Shown here: piece after piece, positions 50,397 through 62,818 of the stretch | Numbering within the stretch: position 1 is the stretch's first letter | How the letters are laid out: every line of letters begins with the position of its first letter | Notes under the pieces: model-generated | Seen by the model: the letters and a program-made list of their open reading frames with translations, nothing else | Database searches by the model: none | Told to the model about the DNA's origin: nothing | Made by a program: the position numbers and the translations under genes | From: Arachnopeziza araneosa | Taxonomy: Eukaryota > Ascomycota > Leotiomycetes > Helotiales > Arachnopezizaceae | Length of the DNA: 64,000 nt | Assembly (NCBI GenBank): GCA_003988855.1 | Contig: QYAI01000136.1 | Location: 1 to 64,000, forward strand | Direction of reading: 5' to 3'

Positions 50397-51656
50397 ATGC
50401 CAGTCATAGAAAGAGTTATTCCTCGACTCGTCAAACCTTCAACAGGAGTTTGTTTTCGATGCAGACTTCTCAAATTCCGTAGCTTTCATATCAGCAGCGT
50501 TGCACTAGCTCGAGCAGCTCCCAAATTGAAGCCTAAGAAAGTCATCGAAGAACGTAAAGAGATTGCAACCATACAGACTAGTAAGGCTTATGGTTTCGAG
50601 GATTGTGCTCCACCAGTTGCACTTCTTGAAGCAGCTCATAAAGCTGGAGCCTTGACGATTGAGCCTGAAAAAGCTTTAGAGATCCTGAAGCGCTATCTGG
50701 CAGCTGTTCAGTACAAGGTTGTAGGATGGGAACAAAGGCTTTGTAAAGGTATTTCTCCACTCCTGTCATGAAATCATATCTCATCTTCTCTAGACCAAAA
50801 TATCACCCCATCGACAATAGCTGTTCTAGCTGGTATTCTCCAGCGATGCAAAACACGGCCGCAGCAAATGCTAGGTAGCATGCTTATGCTCACTGCTTCG
50901 GAACTTGGTGATAAACCAGCTACTTATCAGATCATCTCTACTGCTCTTAAAAACGGAACCATGGAAAAGTATCAATCTACTCTCCGTCAACTCGGACTCA
51001 TTGCCAAGAGCGGCGACCCTAAAGCCATGTTCCTGCTTGCAAAATCGATCTACGCTGCTCATGGCGAAAACCAAGCTTTGGAGTGGCTGAGGAAAGCTAC
51101 GAAGCCTCCCACTGGCAATCTAGAATTTGATGGTGCAGGTGAAGCGTTAGTGTTAGAAGGGCTCATCTTAGCACGAGGAGGAAAAGACGAAGCTGGAGCG
51201 AGAGCAGCGTGGGAAAAGGCAGCAAAGGAACTTGATGATCCAACGGCTTATTTTTATCTCTCGCAGCTTGAAGCAGAAGCTGGGAACACAACAACTCAGC
51301 AAGTCTATCTGCTCAAAGCATCGAGCGCAGGGATGTCCGATGCGTGGCATAATCTAGGCGTTCTCGAATTAGAGAAGATTCAGAAAAATGGCGTTATGCC
51401 AAAGCAGATAGAGGACTACGGCATGGCAAAAGAATGGTTTCATGTCGCTGCCGTGAACGGATTTGGAATGAGCATGTTGAATATGGCTCAGATGTATAGG
51501 AGTGTCGGAGAGATTGAGGAGGGTCTGGAGTGGTTGGAGAAAGCAGAGGAGGCAGAAGATCTGGATATCGTGAAGCAAGCTCAGGGCTTAAAGGAAGAGT
51601 GGATTTCAATGATGAGTATGCAAATGAAAGAAGGAAAAGTAGGTGCTAAGTCTTGA
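50397..51656 (+). CDS. Mitochondrial Sel1/TPR-repeat protein
   Basis: Exons 50397-50748 and 50794-51656 (45-bp intron) encode 404 residues. The N-terminus (MPVIERVIPRLVKPSTG, then RSFHISSVALARAAPKLKPKK) is a strong mitochondrial targeting sequence. The remainder consists of helical repeats of about 36 residues resembling Sel1/TPR units: GDPKAMFLLAKSIYA, ENQALEWLRKA, DPTAYFYLSQLEA, GMSDAWHNLGVLEL, MAKEWFHVAAVNGFGMSMLNMAQMY. Such proteins act as assembly or RNA-binding scaffolds. No specific partner can be named. Confidence 0.85.
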
Positions 51657-53216
51657 CATGTATGACCATTGTCAGAAATGAACATGAGATATGTTTGGGA
51701 GGTTCGTGACTGATCAGATACTTTTTAATGTACAAATTCTCCTTCTTGGAAGCATCACGTTCTCAATGCTCGATAGAGACCGACGGCCCTTGGAACATTA
51801 CATCCAATATCATTTCTGAGATTATGTCAGGAATTCGTCTCAGGTATACCAGATCTTGCTTCTACCTAACCTTCAAATACTTGCAATTCTCAGAGCGAAA
51901 GAGATTCGTAAGAAACTAGATGCAGCATTTCACAGCCCTTATTTTCTATCAATAAATGAAGTAGGGTCGGCCAAGGTAGCTCAGAGGGCGGGAGGCGTTT
52001 GCGAAACACATCATAGCCATTCCTTTTACCCACCGAGGTAATCACGACTGGAGATCTAGACCATCCAGCAAGAACTCCGCATACGCAGAGACTCCGTACC
52101 GTCTTCCCTTTATCTTCAGCCGTTCCGCGATTTGGCTCACCTGAGGTTTTATTTTGTCCCTGTTGAGGTGGTACTGGTATTGTTGTGGACGGATTTTATG
52201 GATGTAGAATTGGAGATCATATCTATTTTACAGGCTGTAAGAGTAGAGGAGAAATGTGTGATAAGCATGAGGGGCTATTACGGAGAGCTGGGGAGCAGAA
52301 AACAGTAGGGTTTACTCCCCCGCGTTCTTCTCACCGAATCGCTCTTCTTCACCAATTCCTGCTTCTCAAAACGCCTATGAAGAATGACTCCTTCTTCGAC
52401 TAAAAGTTCTTCTCCCCTCTCTCTTTTTCCCAATCCGAGGTAAGTAAACAAACAACAGATAACGGCAGTGGATTAAATCCCGCCATCAATTATTCCATCT
52501 CGACACACTCACTGTTTAATGACCTTCTACGTACCCAGATGGATTACTTTTAAAGCATATATAACGGCTTCAAGTTTATCATATGCGGTTAGTTGAAATT
52601 TCATGGATTTTAACGGAAAATTAATATAAGTATTGAAAGGAATAAGTCTTGCAGAAAGGAAAGGAAAGCTACTCTTGATCGAAAGCGCCGAGAAAAGGTA
52701 CGGGGGTGAAGGAAAATGTTCTAGATGTAAGTATTGATTAATCTATCCAAGGTAGACAGGGGTCGATTCAAGTCTATTTAAGTTCATGTTCTATAAATTA
52801 CCTGTGGATATGAAAAGATGTTATAGACATCCTTGTAGGAGATAATGAGACCAATCTTCGATGGCTAAAGCAGCTGTAGCTTATTCAAAGGCAGAACTAT
52901 AAAATGCCTACCTAGTTATGCAAGTAGGCATCTCAAGGAAAATACATGTTCTGATTGCAGCACTATTCTGTGATCAAGGAAGGAACTTATTGTACAAGTC
53001 TCAGCTATCGACAGAGGAAGTACCTGCTGGGGAGCGCATCTCATTACTTTCGTTAGGTATTAATCGAGTCCGTTTTCATCTTGATTGATGCGGAAGAAGA
53101 GACAATCGAAACTTAAGATTTGGATTTAATTTACTTTGGTAGAGTTTGCTACGGGAGGAGTATTTCTAGCTTCAACTTCGACTTAGCAATGTCTTGAAAT
53201 AGTGGTCGTAATAACT
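51657..53216. other. Intergenic region
   Basis: About 1.5 kb between convergent genes. A TAGCTCAGAGGGCGGGAGG stretch at about 51979-51997 recalls a tRNA D-arm, but no T-arm or acceptor stem accompanies it. Short frames lack domains. No repeat recognised. Confidence 0.45.
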
Positions 53217-56200
53217 TTAACCAAAAAGAAGAGATAACACATTTTCCTCTCCCACAGCCTCTTGATGCCCGTAAGCAATTGTTTTACCAGCGAAAGAGAG
53301 TCTTTTGTGTTGACAATTAGGTCCAGGCGACAGCAGACTGTGAGAATCTAGTTCCCGTGGATAGTCCGCGAACCTTTCCATCGATGGTAGTTCCAGCTCA
53401 AGGCTTTGGAAGAAAAAGTCTAGGTAATCTAAGGGGCCACCGCTGAACTCGGCACGACATGTGTCATATTCCGCCATCAATTCTTGAAGTTGATCTTGAA
53501 ACTCTTCCTCTTCTTCTTCTATCTCCAATCGATCTTCCTCGGGCATCCGGCGGCTCGGACTACGTAGACTGATACATGTATGTGTCATTTCAAGCCGATG
53601 GAAAAGTTCACAACGCGCAAAAGCACGGGAGTGTTCTTCTACAAGAGATGATGGCCATTGTAGACATGCCATAAACCCTCGGAAACTTTTCCTTTGCCTC
53701 AATCGTCGGGAAGAACCTGGGCGATAAAGAGCTGCCACAGGAGTGAATCCTTCTGGAGAACAGCGACAATATGATTCGACAGTCTCGGTAATATCAAATG
53801 CCTGTTGTAAGAGGCTACCGTATGATTTTGAATCTGCTCTACCGAGCCAGGCATCAAGGCTCACTTCTGTTGCTAAAAAGTAGCCAGCAGTAAGACCGGA
53901 GTCACCTTGAGTTGCAGAAGCATCTGCTCCATTCACTAAGAGAAACTCGGCTATTTCGACATTAGAGGCCATACAGGCCAGCATGAGTGGTGTCATCCCT
54001 CTTTCATCTTTTGATTCAATATCACGAAAACCTCCTGTAAACATTCCCTCTACAAAACTTGTCTTTCGGGTATCAGGCCATACACGTTCCCAATCTCGCC
54101 ACATCATAAAGTCATGATATGGCTTTCGATCGCTTAAGTCATCTTGAAGCCTGATCAAAGTACGCAGTATAACGTTTTGAATGCTTTCATTGCAGGATGG
54201 TACTGTCTCAAATAAATCAGGAATTGCCGTAGTCTGAGTTCTAAGTTTGTGGCGAGCTGTTGTGAATTGAGGCACGCAATCACCGTCCAGTAAAATCTCC
54301 AGTGCCTCTACACATTCGGATTCGAGAGCGAAGTCAATAGGAAGACAAAAATTCGTGTCTTGGGCATATATGTCTGCTCCTCCAGCAATGAGGAGAGCTA
54401 CTGCCTCCGGCCAATTTGAAGCAGCAGCTAGATGGAGCGGAGTCAAACGTCGGTAACCTATTTCGACAGGTTTCATGCCTCGATCAATAAAGAGCTGCAG
54501 ATCTGCCTTCGATTGTCGTATCAAAATGTCGGAGATATGAGGATAACCCCAATCTGAGAAATGGAACGTATTAGCACAAAACTGAAACGAAGTAGCCTCG
54601 TTACTTGCTAAAGCTACTTCTGGGACAACATTTCCATAGTAATGAAGGGCTCTCAAACTTGAGTGGGGCTTGAAAATGCCCCTAGAATAGAGATATTTTG
54701 ACATAATTATCAACTGATATATAACCATCATGAGGGAGCGAAGAAGAAAAACGCACCTTGTTTTGATTCCGGCCAACGCCGCATACACTCGATCATTACA
54801 GGTACACTTATGTATTCGGTTGGTAATGGTCCCGACCATTCTAAAACGTCACTATTGAAGTGGTCGTATGGGAATATAGATTCTAATTCGCCTCCTCCTC
54901 GAGCCTTTGCCAAGGGGGTTCTATTTAATTAGAAGATGAGTCTTAAAGCACGTTTGCTACATTCAGGCAAGAGCAGTTCTTACAGCAAATTATCATCAGT
55001 ACTATCTATTTGAACTCCCATAGAGATCAAAACTTTAATTATTTGTGTTCGCATCCACTGCTGATCTTTGGTGGGCAAGTAGTAGGAAAATTGCAACTAT
55101 TCGCTGTTAAAATTATGAAACGGTTAGATAGCGTACACTTACATGAATCAAGTTATATCCTTTGCAATCCACATCATGCGGAGACGCTCTCCCCAAATTG
55201 AAAGCATTCGATAACTCTCTCTGAGCAACCTTAATAAGGGCATCCTGAGTCCTTTTGTCCTGCAGCTGGTGTCTGGTTTTCCTTTTGCGATAGCTGCTGT
55301 GATACAAATCTGCGAAAAGGGAGTGGAAAAGATGGTGCTGAATCCTTCTACTGGTCGATAAGGATATACCTAAGGAAGAGCCACCAGCGCCGCAAACAGC
55401 CTCAAAACTAAATCTGACCAGGTTCTGCAACAAATTGCTCTGTGTATAACAATGAATTGCCGCAAAGTAATTTGGTGTAGAGTCTGTATATGCTGGACAA
55501 TTACTTTGATGTATAGTGCGGTAAGCTAGATGTACCTGAGCACACCTGCCGAAGTTCCACAAGTGAGACTGATAATTAGCAGAGCATGAGCATATTCCAA
55601 GTGGGACTCTGTACGATCCCTTCTTTTTTTGCCGGAAATTTCTAGAATTGCCAAGATCTGGGGGTATTGTTTGCTGATCTAAAGTTTCTCTCAATAAGCT
55701 CGGTGAGCGAGCCATTCGAACTTTGTGTTTGGCTAATTTTCGAACCTCGTGTTTCCATGTCTTCATTTCCTTGGCCTTGGTATGAAACTCAGCTCTCTCG
55801 TCTATAAGCGCCCATAAATTTGACTAATACTTACTAATTCATTTAGCTGGGATTTTATTACAAAACTTTCTGACTGAAACTTGTTGTGGTGTTCTTTCAT
55901 TTGTTGTCCAATAATCTGACAGTTTGATGCGCTGATGGTTTTCAAGCTTTCGAACCCAGATGCGGTAATTGCAGAGGTAGTGTTTATTTCGGTTGACAGA
56001 TTTTGGAATTCACTATGGACTGTTTGCTCGACGCGAAGCAAATGGCAATCGACCTTATCAACTCCTTCTTGAACACCTCCTACTACCTGGTAGAGGCTAT
56101 CGACTTGACGCAAAGTTTTCTGGCCCAACCAAATGTTCAACATACTCTTTTGTCGCTCGATCTCCTCCAATGCGCTCAAGATCTTTGTCTCTCTCTTCAC

Positions 56201-56584
56201 GGTTAATATTATCTTCCAGATCTTTTGTCCTTTCCCGTCATCCACATCTTGCAGCATAGTTTTGAGGACATCGTGCAAGGTCGTGCATTGGCGTGTGCAT
56301 TCTTGAAGTACATCTCCGATCTGGGTCGCAGATGAATCTAGGAGGGGCGGTGACGAAATCTGTAATGGAGAAGGAGATGAGACCGATATGTCTGCACCGG
56401 TTTGACGGACCAGTTCAGTGAGTGTAACGAGTTGCTCTATCTGGCTAAGCCATCCTTTGACTTTATCTGGTGCGTCCTGGAGCTTTGATCGAAGTGATGA
56501 TCCCAAGAGAAGAAGTTGCAACCCAGCTTGCGTACACTGTATCCCAGCCGAAACCACTCCAAGTAACGCGATTGCTTCCGCCAT
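53217..56584 (-). CDS. Ankyrin-repeat protein with STAND-like N-terminal domain
   Basis: Five exons (55835-56584, 55143-55796, 54984-55060, 54757-54920, 53217-54649) join in phase to about 1,025 residues. The N-terminus, MAEAIALLGVVSAGIQCTQAGLQLL with KVKGWLSQIEQLVTL, resembles the helical N-terminal domains found on fungal NLR/STAND and incompatibility-type proteins. A long helical segment follows (about 120-300). Ankyrin repeats appear near residues 600-660 (LTPLHLAAASNWPEAVALLIAGGADIYAQ) and 745-780 (RGMTPLMLACMASNVEIAEFLLVNGADAS). No P-loop ATPase domain separates them. The first intron is short (38 bp) and one acceptor was chosen only to keep frame, so exon borders are less certain here. 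The function may be self/non-self or stress sensing; this is inference from architecture. Confidence 0.78.
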
Positions 56585-57263
56585 CTTGTTGCTGCAAGAA
56601 GAGATAAGAATTCAATGTTCTGATACCGTGTCCGTTACGGCGCTCCAACCATGACAGTGTTTGCAACTATATTAGCGGAGGAGTGTTTGATGGACATTGT
56701 TGAAATGCTCAGCCTCATTTCTGTCCGCCATCGATTCTGCCTAACCTTCCACCCGCAAATTGTTTAGCGTACTGGAGGTATCACGGTCTGCTATGCAGCC
56801 TTACTATTGATTTGATAGGCCAGAAAGTGTTCGAAAAGACCTCATGATGTGAGAGCCTGATGGCCGAAGAGGTGCTGATTCGCGTGCAGATGTGATTTGT
56901 TCGCGTACGGTTCCGCGTTGCATCAGGCAAGGATGCTGAAGACCCAACTGAGCGAGAAGGAATCGGGCACGTCGTAAAAGGAGGCGCAACCAGGCTATCT
57001 ATTGTGAGGGTTGTTGTTATCATCGCTTAATGATAGGTTAAGGCAGAAAAGATCGCTTCGGAATCCTAACCACCGATAAAGGAAGTGCTTCAACAATAGG
57101 CTCAGGATAGAAAGGCGTAGGAGAAGCAGATAACATAGAGGGAAAATCTTTGATTTATTTATCCACCATTCGCCATGAAATGCTGCCATGAACACCATCA
57201 AACTCCAGATCAGCGGATAGACTGACCGCACATAAAGACAACAGATATCCTCCAGCCCTTTCC
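56585..57263. other. Intergenic region
   Basis: Promoter of the ankyrin-protein gene and 3' flank of NC2-alpha. No repeat or RNA gene recognised. Confidence 0.4.
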
Positions 57264-58124
57264 TTATTCCTCCCCTTTCTTCTTCCTACCCCGTCCCTTT
57301 TTCACCTTCTTCTCTTCTTCGCTACTGTCCTCACTCTCATTCTTGACCTTGCGCTTCTTTCCCTCTCCACCAGCACCCTCTTGTGCTTCACCCACTCTAC
57401 CAACAATCTCGGCCAGGAAATCAAACTGCTCGGGACTGCTCTCCACCACGGCCTTGAGATGCTGCGCGCTGACCTTCTTTCCTCCCTTCTCCTTGGCCTT
57501 CTCAGCCGCTCCGGTGACCAAGGCGATCATAAACAGCTCTAAAGCCTTGCTAACCGCGACGGGGGTGACTTGCGCTACCTTCCCGACTTCCTCATCAGCC
57601 TGCATGATGCGCTTGATGCGAGCGACGGGGAACTTGGTCTTGATCTCGATCTTGTTTGGATTGGGATCGTTGCGGGGAGGGAGGGAGGCGCTCGACATGG
57701 AAGATTCCGCCTTGATGCGCTGACCGCGTGAAGACATATCGGGCGGTGTGGGGGTGATGTCGTATGTGGGGTTGAGGTTTTGGTTGTGAGTGCTTCTTTG
57801 CGGGGGGTGGGCGAAGTAGGGTGAGGCTTCGTGAGGAGCGTTTGCGAATGAATGGGTGGGTGGAAGGGCGGGGATGGGTGGCATATATTCACCACCTCCA
57901 AAGGCGCCGCCAGGGCCAAATTGGTCGAAGTCTAGCGATGCGTTCTGGTTGTAGGAATTGAAGTTCTGCGGCTGAGTGGTGAAGGAGGGGATGACAGGCG
58001 AGCGCGGCGCGTAGGCGGCGGATGTGGATGCGGATTGAGGTTTGTAGGCTTGCTGGATCTTGGGTGGGGAGGAGAGAAAGGAAGAGAGGTCGGGGGATTG
58101 AGGTGCATATGTACCGTCCGCCAT
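57264..58124 (-). CDS. BUR6: NC2-alpha (DRAP1/Bur6) histone-fold transcription regulator
   Basis: Single exon of 286 residues. Residues about 157-235 form the NC2-alpha histone fold: KIEIKTKFPVARIKRIMQAD, EEVGKVAQVTPVAVSKALELFM, VTGAAEKAKEKGGKKVSAQHLK. With NC2-beta (Dr1), it binds TBP on DNA and blocks or redirects preinitiation-complex assembly. The N-terminal 155 residues are disordered, rich in Pro, Ser, Asn and Gln. The C-terminal tail is highly charged (EDSSEEEKKVKKGRGRKKKG), a probable nuclear signal. The length is greater than yeast Bur6 (142) because of these two extensions. Confidence 0.94.
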   Translation of the reverse strand: MADGTYAPQSPDLSSFLSSPPKIQQAYKPQSASTSAAYAPRSPVIPSFTTQPQNFNSYNQNASLDFDQFGPGGAFGGGEYMPPIPALPPTHSFANAPHEASPYFAHPPQRSTHNQNLNPTYDITPTPPDMSSRGQRIKAESSMSSASLPPRNDPNPNKIEIKTKFPVARIKRIMQADEEVGKVAQVTPVAVSKALELFMIALVTGAAEKAKEKGGKKVSAQHLKAVVESSPEQFDFLAEIVGRVGEAQEGAGGEGKKRKVKNESEDSSEEEKKVKKGRGRKKKGEE

Positions 58125-59820
58125 ATTTTTATTCTGCGACTTGGAATAAAGGCGGTGGGCGGGGGTTATGCGAGGCTAATGCGAGAGTGATGATGCCCTG
58201 CTCAGGTCCTTTGTTCATCGGCCAGAAGTGCCGTCTTCGAGACACCACCAGACTGCCGACGGCTGGCCTGCCCGAATGGGCCTTGACCCAACTGAGGATA
58301 TACTCCTCCGCCGGGATGGAGTTGAGGTACCAGACAACCACCCGTCAAAGTGCGCAATCGCCAAGAAGGGCAGGCGGTGTGGGAGCGGTCGGGCAACGTC
58401 GGATTAATGGTCGGACCGGATGGAAAAAAGAAGGTGAGGGATTGAGGGGGGGGAAGGGGGTCCCCGATGCGAGACGATGACTGGCCGACTTCTTTGTGCG
58501 CTGGTTCGAGTTTCACTCGGACATGCATCTGGATTTCGGAGAGGGGCACGCCCATATTTGTAGCGAGAGGACGTGGCCGGGGCATGGTAAGCCACAGCCT
58601 GATACGGGTTAGATTATGCATGAAATTTCTCCTGACAGGGGGATCGACGACACCCATCAACAACGCGACACCACAGCGAGAGAGAGAGACTCTTGGGTGG
58701 TGGTGGTGGTGGTGGGAATCGCTTCATCTGCGGCCGGTGGCGCTTGGAGAGGGCGCGCTGTATCCCATACTGTACATCTTCGAGTTGAAGAGACAGACCC
58801 TCGATCAGAGGAAATCCCGCGTCGTCAGCCTCATCACCCTTGCGTCCTCGCTGCCTCAGCTGATATCCCTTTCGTCCTTTAACCTTCTGATGAGCTGTCA
58901 TATCTCCGCCATCTGGTTCGGCGCTTCCAGAAATCTTCCGACTTGGGACCCACGATCTGGTTTGCCTTCCATCTCGAGGCAGCAGCTTGGCTTCAGGCAA
59001 CCATATCGCATGATGATAGACAAAGAGCTTCTACCGAGATCGCAAAAGTCGCGAGTTCGAAGCCTTGCTTTCGGGTGACGGTTTCTGCTGGTGGCTGATC
59101 AGATGCGGAATTAACTTGATCTAATCTGATGATGTGATGAAAGGCTTGATATTGGTTGCTGCTGCTTTGGCTTTAGGTGTGCGGTAATATGTGAGAAATG
59201 TAGACAGATTGCTGTTTCATCTTATAGAGATCTACTGAGCAAACCTCTGTGTTCTTGTATCTTGAATTCAATCTGCTTCTACTGTACTTTGAGTAGTTGA
59301 TTTCGTTCGTTGATTTTCTTCTCAGTCTTGTTGCCTACAATTCTAGGGCTAGGATGAATTTCTTTCGCGAGCGCCGTTTAACGTACTAATTTTTTATTTC
59401 TTCGCTTTGAAATAGTTCTTGCAGCGTAGAAGAACCTTCTTAGCTAGCAGTATCGAGTTAGACTCAAGCTACTCCGTTTTATCGTTAAGCTACCGAAACT
59501 TACGGTCTTCGCGCATTACAGATTTCCTTCTAGAAAGATTCCCTACCGAGAAGGTCCATTCTCGTGTCCCGCATTCAACCCCGAAGATCTTCTTTCTAGA
59601 ATTTGTTTGGGCGGTAACGGAGAACGGATCCGATGCGTGTCAAGTACGACTGCCAAACTCTGTCGGCCTCTTGGCTCGCTCGAGATTCCATGGAGAACGA
59701 AGCCAGCCTTGCCATGCTTGAGTCATCATCATCATCTAGGACTCTTCATGCACTTACAACTTGGGCTGCTCGTCTCGCGTATGGGTACCGGTAGTCCGAT
59801 ACTTATACCTCTCTCACCTT

Positions 59821-61618
59821 TTGTTGCATTTCGCAATCTGGGTAAATGCGTAATTCTACATCAAACCAACAGACTAAACTTATTCCCCGGTCTGTTGCAC
59901 TTCGCACCACGTTTTTTGATTTCGTTATCAATGCTATTTTTGGTCTAACGGAGAAGTTGTCAAATAATTCTTCTGCTCGGGCGAGGAAATGATCAATATC
60001 TGTGTAGACAAGACATCAACCTGCAACCTAATAAATTATTCCCCGGTTTGTTGCACTTCGCGAAAATGATATATTTTATTCTTTATCTCGTCACATCTGC
60101 CTTATCCTTTTAGAGTAGGGCTTGTTGAATTCCCTCTGAGCTACGAGTCAAGTATGCCGAACCTAACCACTGATCAATGTCTTGGTACACCTTCACGGCA
60201 ACCCAAAAGTCTGATTGCTACTCTCCGGTTTGTTGCGTTTCGCAGCCACGTTTTCTCCATCGTTACATTGCTTTTTTAGTTTATAACAACTTGTTAGATT
60301 TGCCCAAAATAACGAGTCACGAAGCCTGAACTTCGATAAGTGGTTTCTCTTTGTGTACTAAGGCGCGTAGTACGCTTGTTCCACTTGGATACCTTGTACA
60401 TTTACTTTAGTGACGAACGAAAGAAGCTCGGCCCTAGTTTCTGCTTCCGCAGATATGCGTTCGCAAATGACGATAGCATCAAATTGGTGGCTTTCGGTTT
60501 AGCTGGCCGCTGAACATTTGGTTGTCTTGGTTGCAAATCGTCGTAAATAATCTTGATTTTCGTTCCGTCATGGTTTGTTGCATTTCGGAGGTTTTGTTGC
60601 TATATATAATCTCCTTAAAATAGAAGTTCTGAGCTGCTGAGGTCGGAATTTGGGGTACTCTGTTATCAGAGTCGCTGTTTTAATCTTCTAGCGAGAATTC
60701 GCGGCTTTTCATCATTGGTTTATCGAAATTCCAATGCGAGTTTTCTTCTTCACATTTTTTGCTTCTTGTTGCACTTCGCATTCCAAATTTTAAAAATAAG
60801 AATCCGTTTTTAGAAACCCTTCGTTAATCCTCAAGATTTGTTGCATATCGCAAGGCTGTGCAAATTTCCCAGTTCCCGCCTCCCATCTTACGCAGATTCC
60901 ATCACCAGGCCCCATCATCCCTGCGTCGCATTTTTACTTCCTACCGAACCAACCGAGCAACCCGTCGCGCCCGTGGGGATGGAACGAACCACCCCCCAGC
61001 CCAGCCTAGCCTAACTCCGCGTCAGCTCCAAAATCATCAAGACACCAGAGTTGTCCCAGATTCAGATTCTGTTGCAGTTCGTACGCTTATGCAAGGATGC
61101 CTGGCTTGTGTTCGATCATGTCAGGTTGTGAGGTTTATGAGGTGATACGGGGTTCCTGGCTTTGGAGTTGGGATTTTCCCGAAACTGCCGGGTAATGTTA
61201 TGGGGATCACAGGGTTGGTGAGATCCTAGGGATGTGCCTCGTGACTTCATCTTATGACCGCAATGGGTTGGGATGGATTGCACGTTTCCTCTTGTAAGGC
61301 TCTGAGCAGCGAAATCATCCCATGTTTGTCGATGAACATCTCACGAAACGGCCAGACTCAAAGAAACCGCCCGGGAAGTGGTCATGGCTCCCGATCACGT
61401 GACGTTAGTATCCATATTATTTCTTACAGTCCAGCACATCCTTACCTGGGCCCAGCGCACATGTATTCACGTTTCAAATATAAGCCGCCCATCCGCAACG
61501 GAATGTCGAATCCGTCAAAACAACGCCTAATCGCAAAGTAACGAGAAACACCCTGCGCCACGTAATGACTCAGATTCGAGTCATGACCACGAGGAGATCG
61601 GTTTTGTTGCACTTCGCA
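59821..61618 (+). repeat. Dispersed 15-bp motif TTGTTGCAYTTCGCA, at least eight copies
   Basis: Copies, all in the same orientation, start at 59821, 59892, 60048, 60230, 60574, 60766, 60838 and 61604. A diverged copy (CTGTTGCAGTTCGTA) starts at about 61069. The core TGCAYTTCGCA includes the inverted triplets TGC and GCA around five bases. Several copies are preceded by CCCCGG or CTCCGGT. Spacing is irregular (70-770 bp), so it is not a tandem array. The shared orientation and sharp conservation against unrelated flanks suggest sites for a DNA- or RNA-binding protein. Confidence 0.8.
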
Positions 61619-62273
61619 ACTTCGAGGCTATATAGAGGCTGTAGCCCACTTCTAATCTCCTCTCCTGTGCATCTTGAGCGCGCATCTAGACTTTGAATTG
61701 TGTTGTAGAGGGGTACCGACGTGGTGGATGGTTTGGTGTTTTTGCGAGCCGCGAAAGTCGTGGCGTCTTCTGGTAGGATCGCGAAGGAAAGATCGGAGAA
61801 AGACTGGATGAACTTGTGGTTCTGATCTTTTCTTCATAATTCTTGTGTCTTCACGATCAAACTTAAGCCTTTCGTGACGTTTCGTCTTCTCACGGCTCAG
61901 AACCAGCGTTTTCAGATGACACTATAATTGTAAATCATGTCTATGACTAGTTCCATCAATCATGATGTCATTCTTCCAGAGTTTTATTTAGACATATGGT
62001 CCATTGAATCTGTCTCGCTCTGACGTAATGATAAAGTCATGTGCGAAGCACACTTGTGATAGGTATCTACTACCTACATCTTATATGGCTTCGACAAAGT
62101 CAGATGAAGAGAGCACCCACTCTAAACATCATGACATGGCTGATCCTGCGCTCACGTAAACTTTTAATCGTTTCAAGTTACTACTCTACCTAACTTTCTC
62201 TCGATACGAGAGACAGAAATGTTGATTGAAAGAGATTTATTCATGGATGCTGGTGAGATGCGAGGAGTTGAGG

Positions 62274-62296
62274 TCAGCTCGAGATAAGCGAGCTGA
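62274..62296. repeat. Hairpin TCAGCTCG/CGAGCTGA
   Basis: A perfect 8-bp inverted repeat with a 7-nt loop. The arm shares CAGCTC with a second hairpin about 280 bp to the right. Confidence 0.4.
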
Positions 62297-62551
62297 GGTA
62301 AGGTCACGGTGGAGACGTGGACCACGAGAAGTCAATAGGGACGAGTGACACGTATCGCTGCATGTGGAATTTCATTTCAAGATGGTCACGCACTGATTCA
62401 GCGAATGATGGATTCCAAGTAGATTTTGTATTGCTTTTACCGCAGATACTCTAAGCCCCGAACATTTTCCCACGACCTATTCTTGTCCCTCCCTCTTCCA
62501 CCTTTGCGGTTGCCCAAACCGCGAATTCGATCCAGTGAAACATCTTAGAGA

Positions 62552-62578
62552 GAGCTGAGTCGTAGTATAACTCAGCTC
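62552..62578. repeat. Hairpin GAGCTGAGT/ACTCAGCTC
   Basis: A perfect 9-bp inverted repeat with a 9-nt loop (CGTAGTATA), located about 240 bp beyond the stop codon of the small acidic-protein gene. It could act in 3'-end formation or as a protein-binding site. Confidence 0.4.
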
Positions 62579-62818
62579 GAGGGCGTAGGAATGGTGGTGA
62601 TGGTGGTGTTGTTGAGGCCTTGATTGGCCCTGCCGGCTCTAGTCATCCTGTCTTCGACTTTGAGACTTGACGCTGAGATCGGAACTAGTCGAGATGAGAT
62701 TCTCGCTCAGCATTGATCTGGCTTGGCCTGGATGAGAGCTTTGTCAAGCCCTTTGATGCGTCGACGTCGTGGGGACGTGGGGTGGATAAATTGGCGATGC
62801 GATTGATGGGAGGTATCC

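Larger units (their letters stand above)
58125..62818. other. 4.7-kb region without convincing gene, rich in a short repeated motif
   Basis: The left 0.6 kb is GC-rich and probably the NC2-alpha promoter. A GGT trinucleotide run lies near 58697-58712. From 59300 onward the sequence is T-rich and dominated by copies of TTGTTGCAYTTCGCA (listed separately). No frame above 120 codons has a domain or a stable start. Possible contents are a long regulatory region, a non-coding RNA, or the leader of an unrecognised gene. Confidence 0.5.

Noticed and set aside
51979..52050. tRNA-like D-arm sequence TAGCTCAGAGGG
   Set aside because: No matching T-arm (GTTCGA) or acceptor stem within tRNA length.
58202..59078. 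Several 100-200-codon frames on both strands upstream of NC2-alpha
   Set aside because: They overlap each other in antisense, include trinucleotide runs and have no domains. GC-rich promoter DNA explains them.
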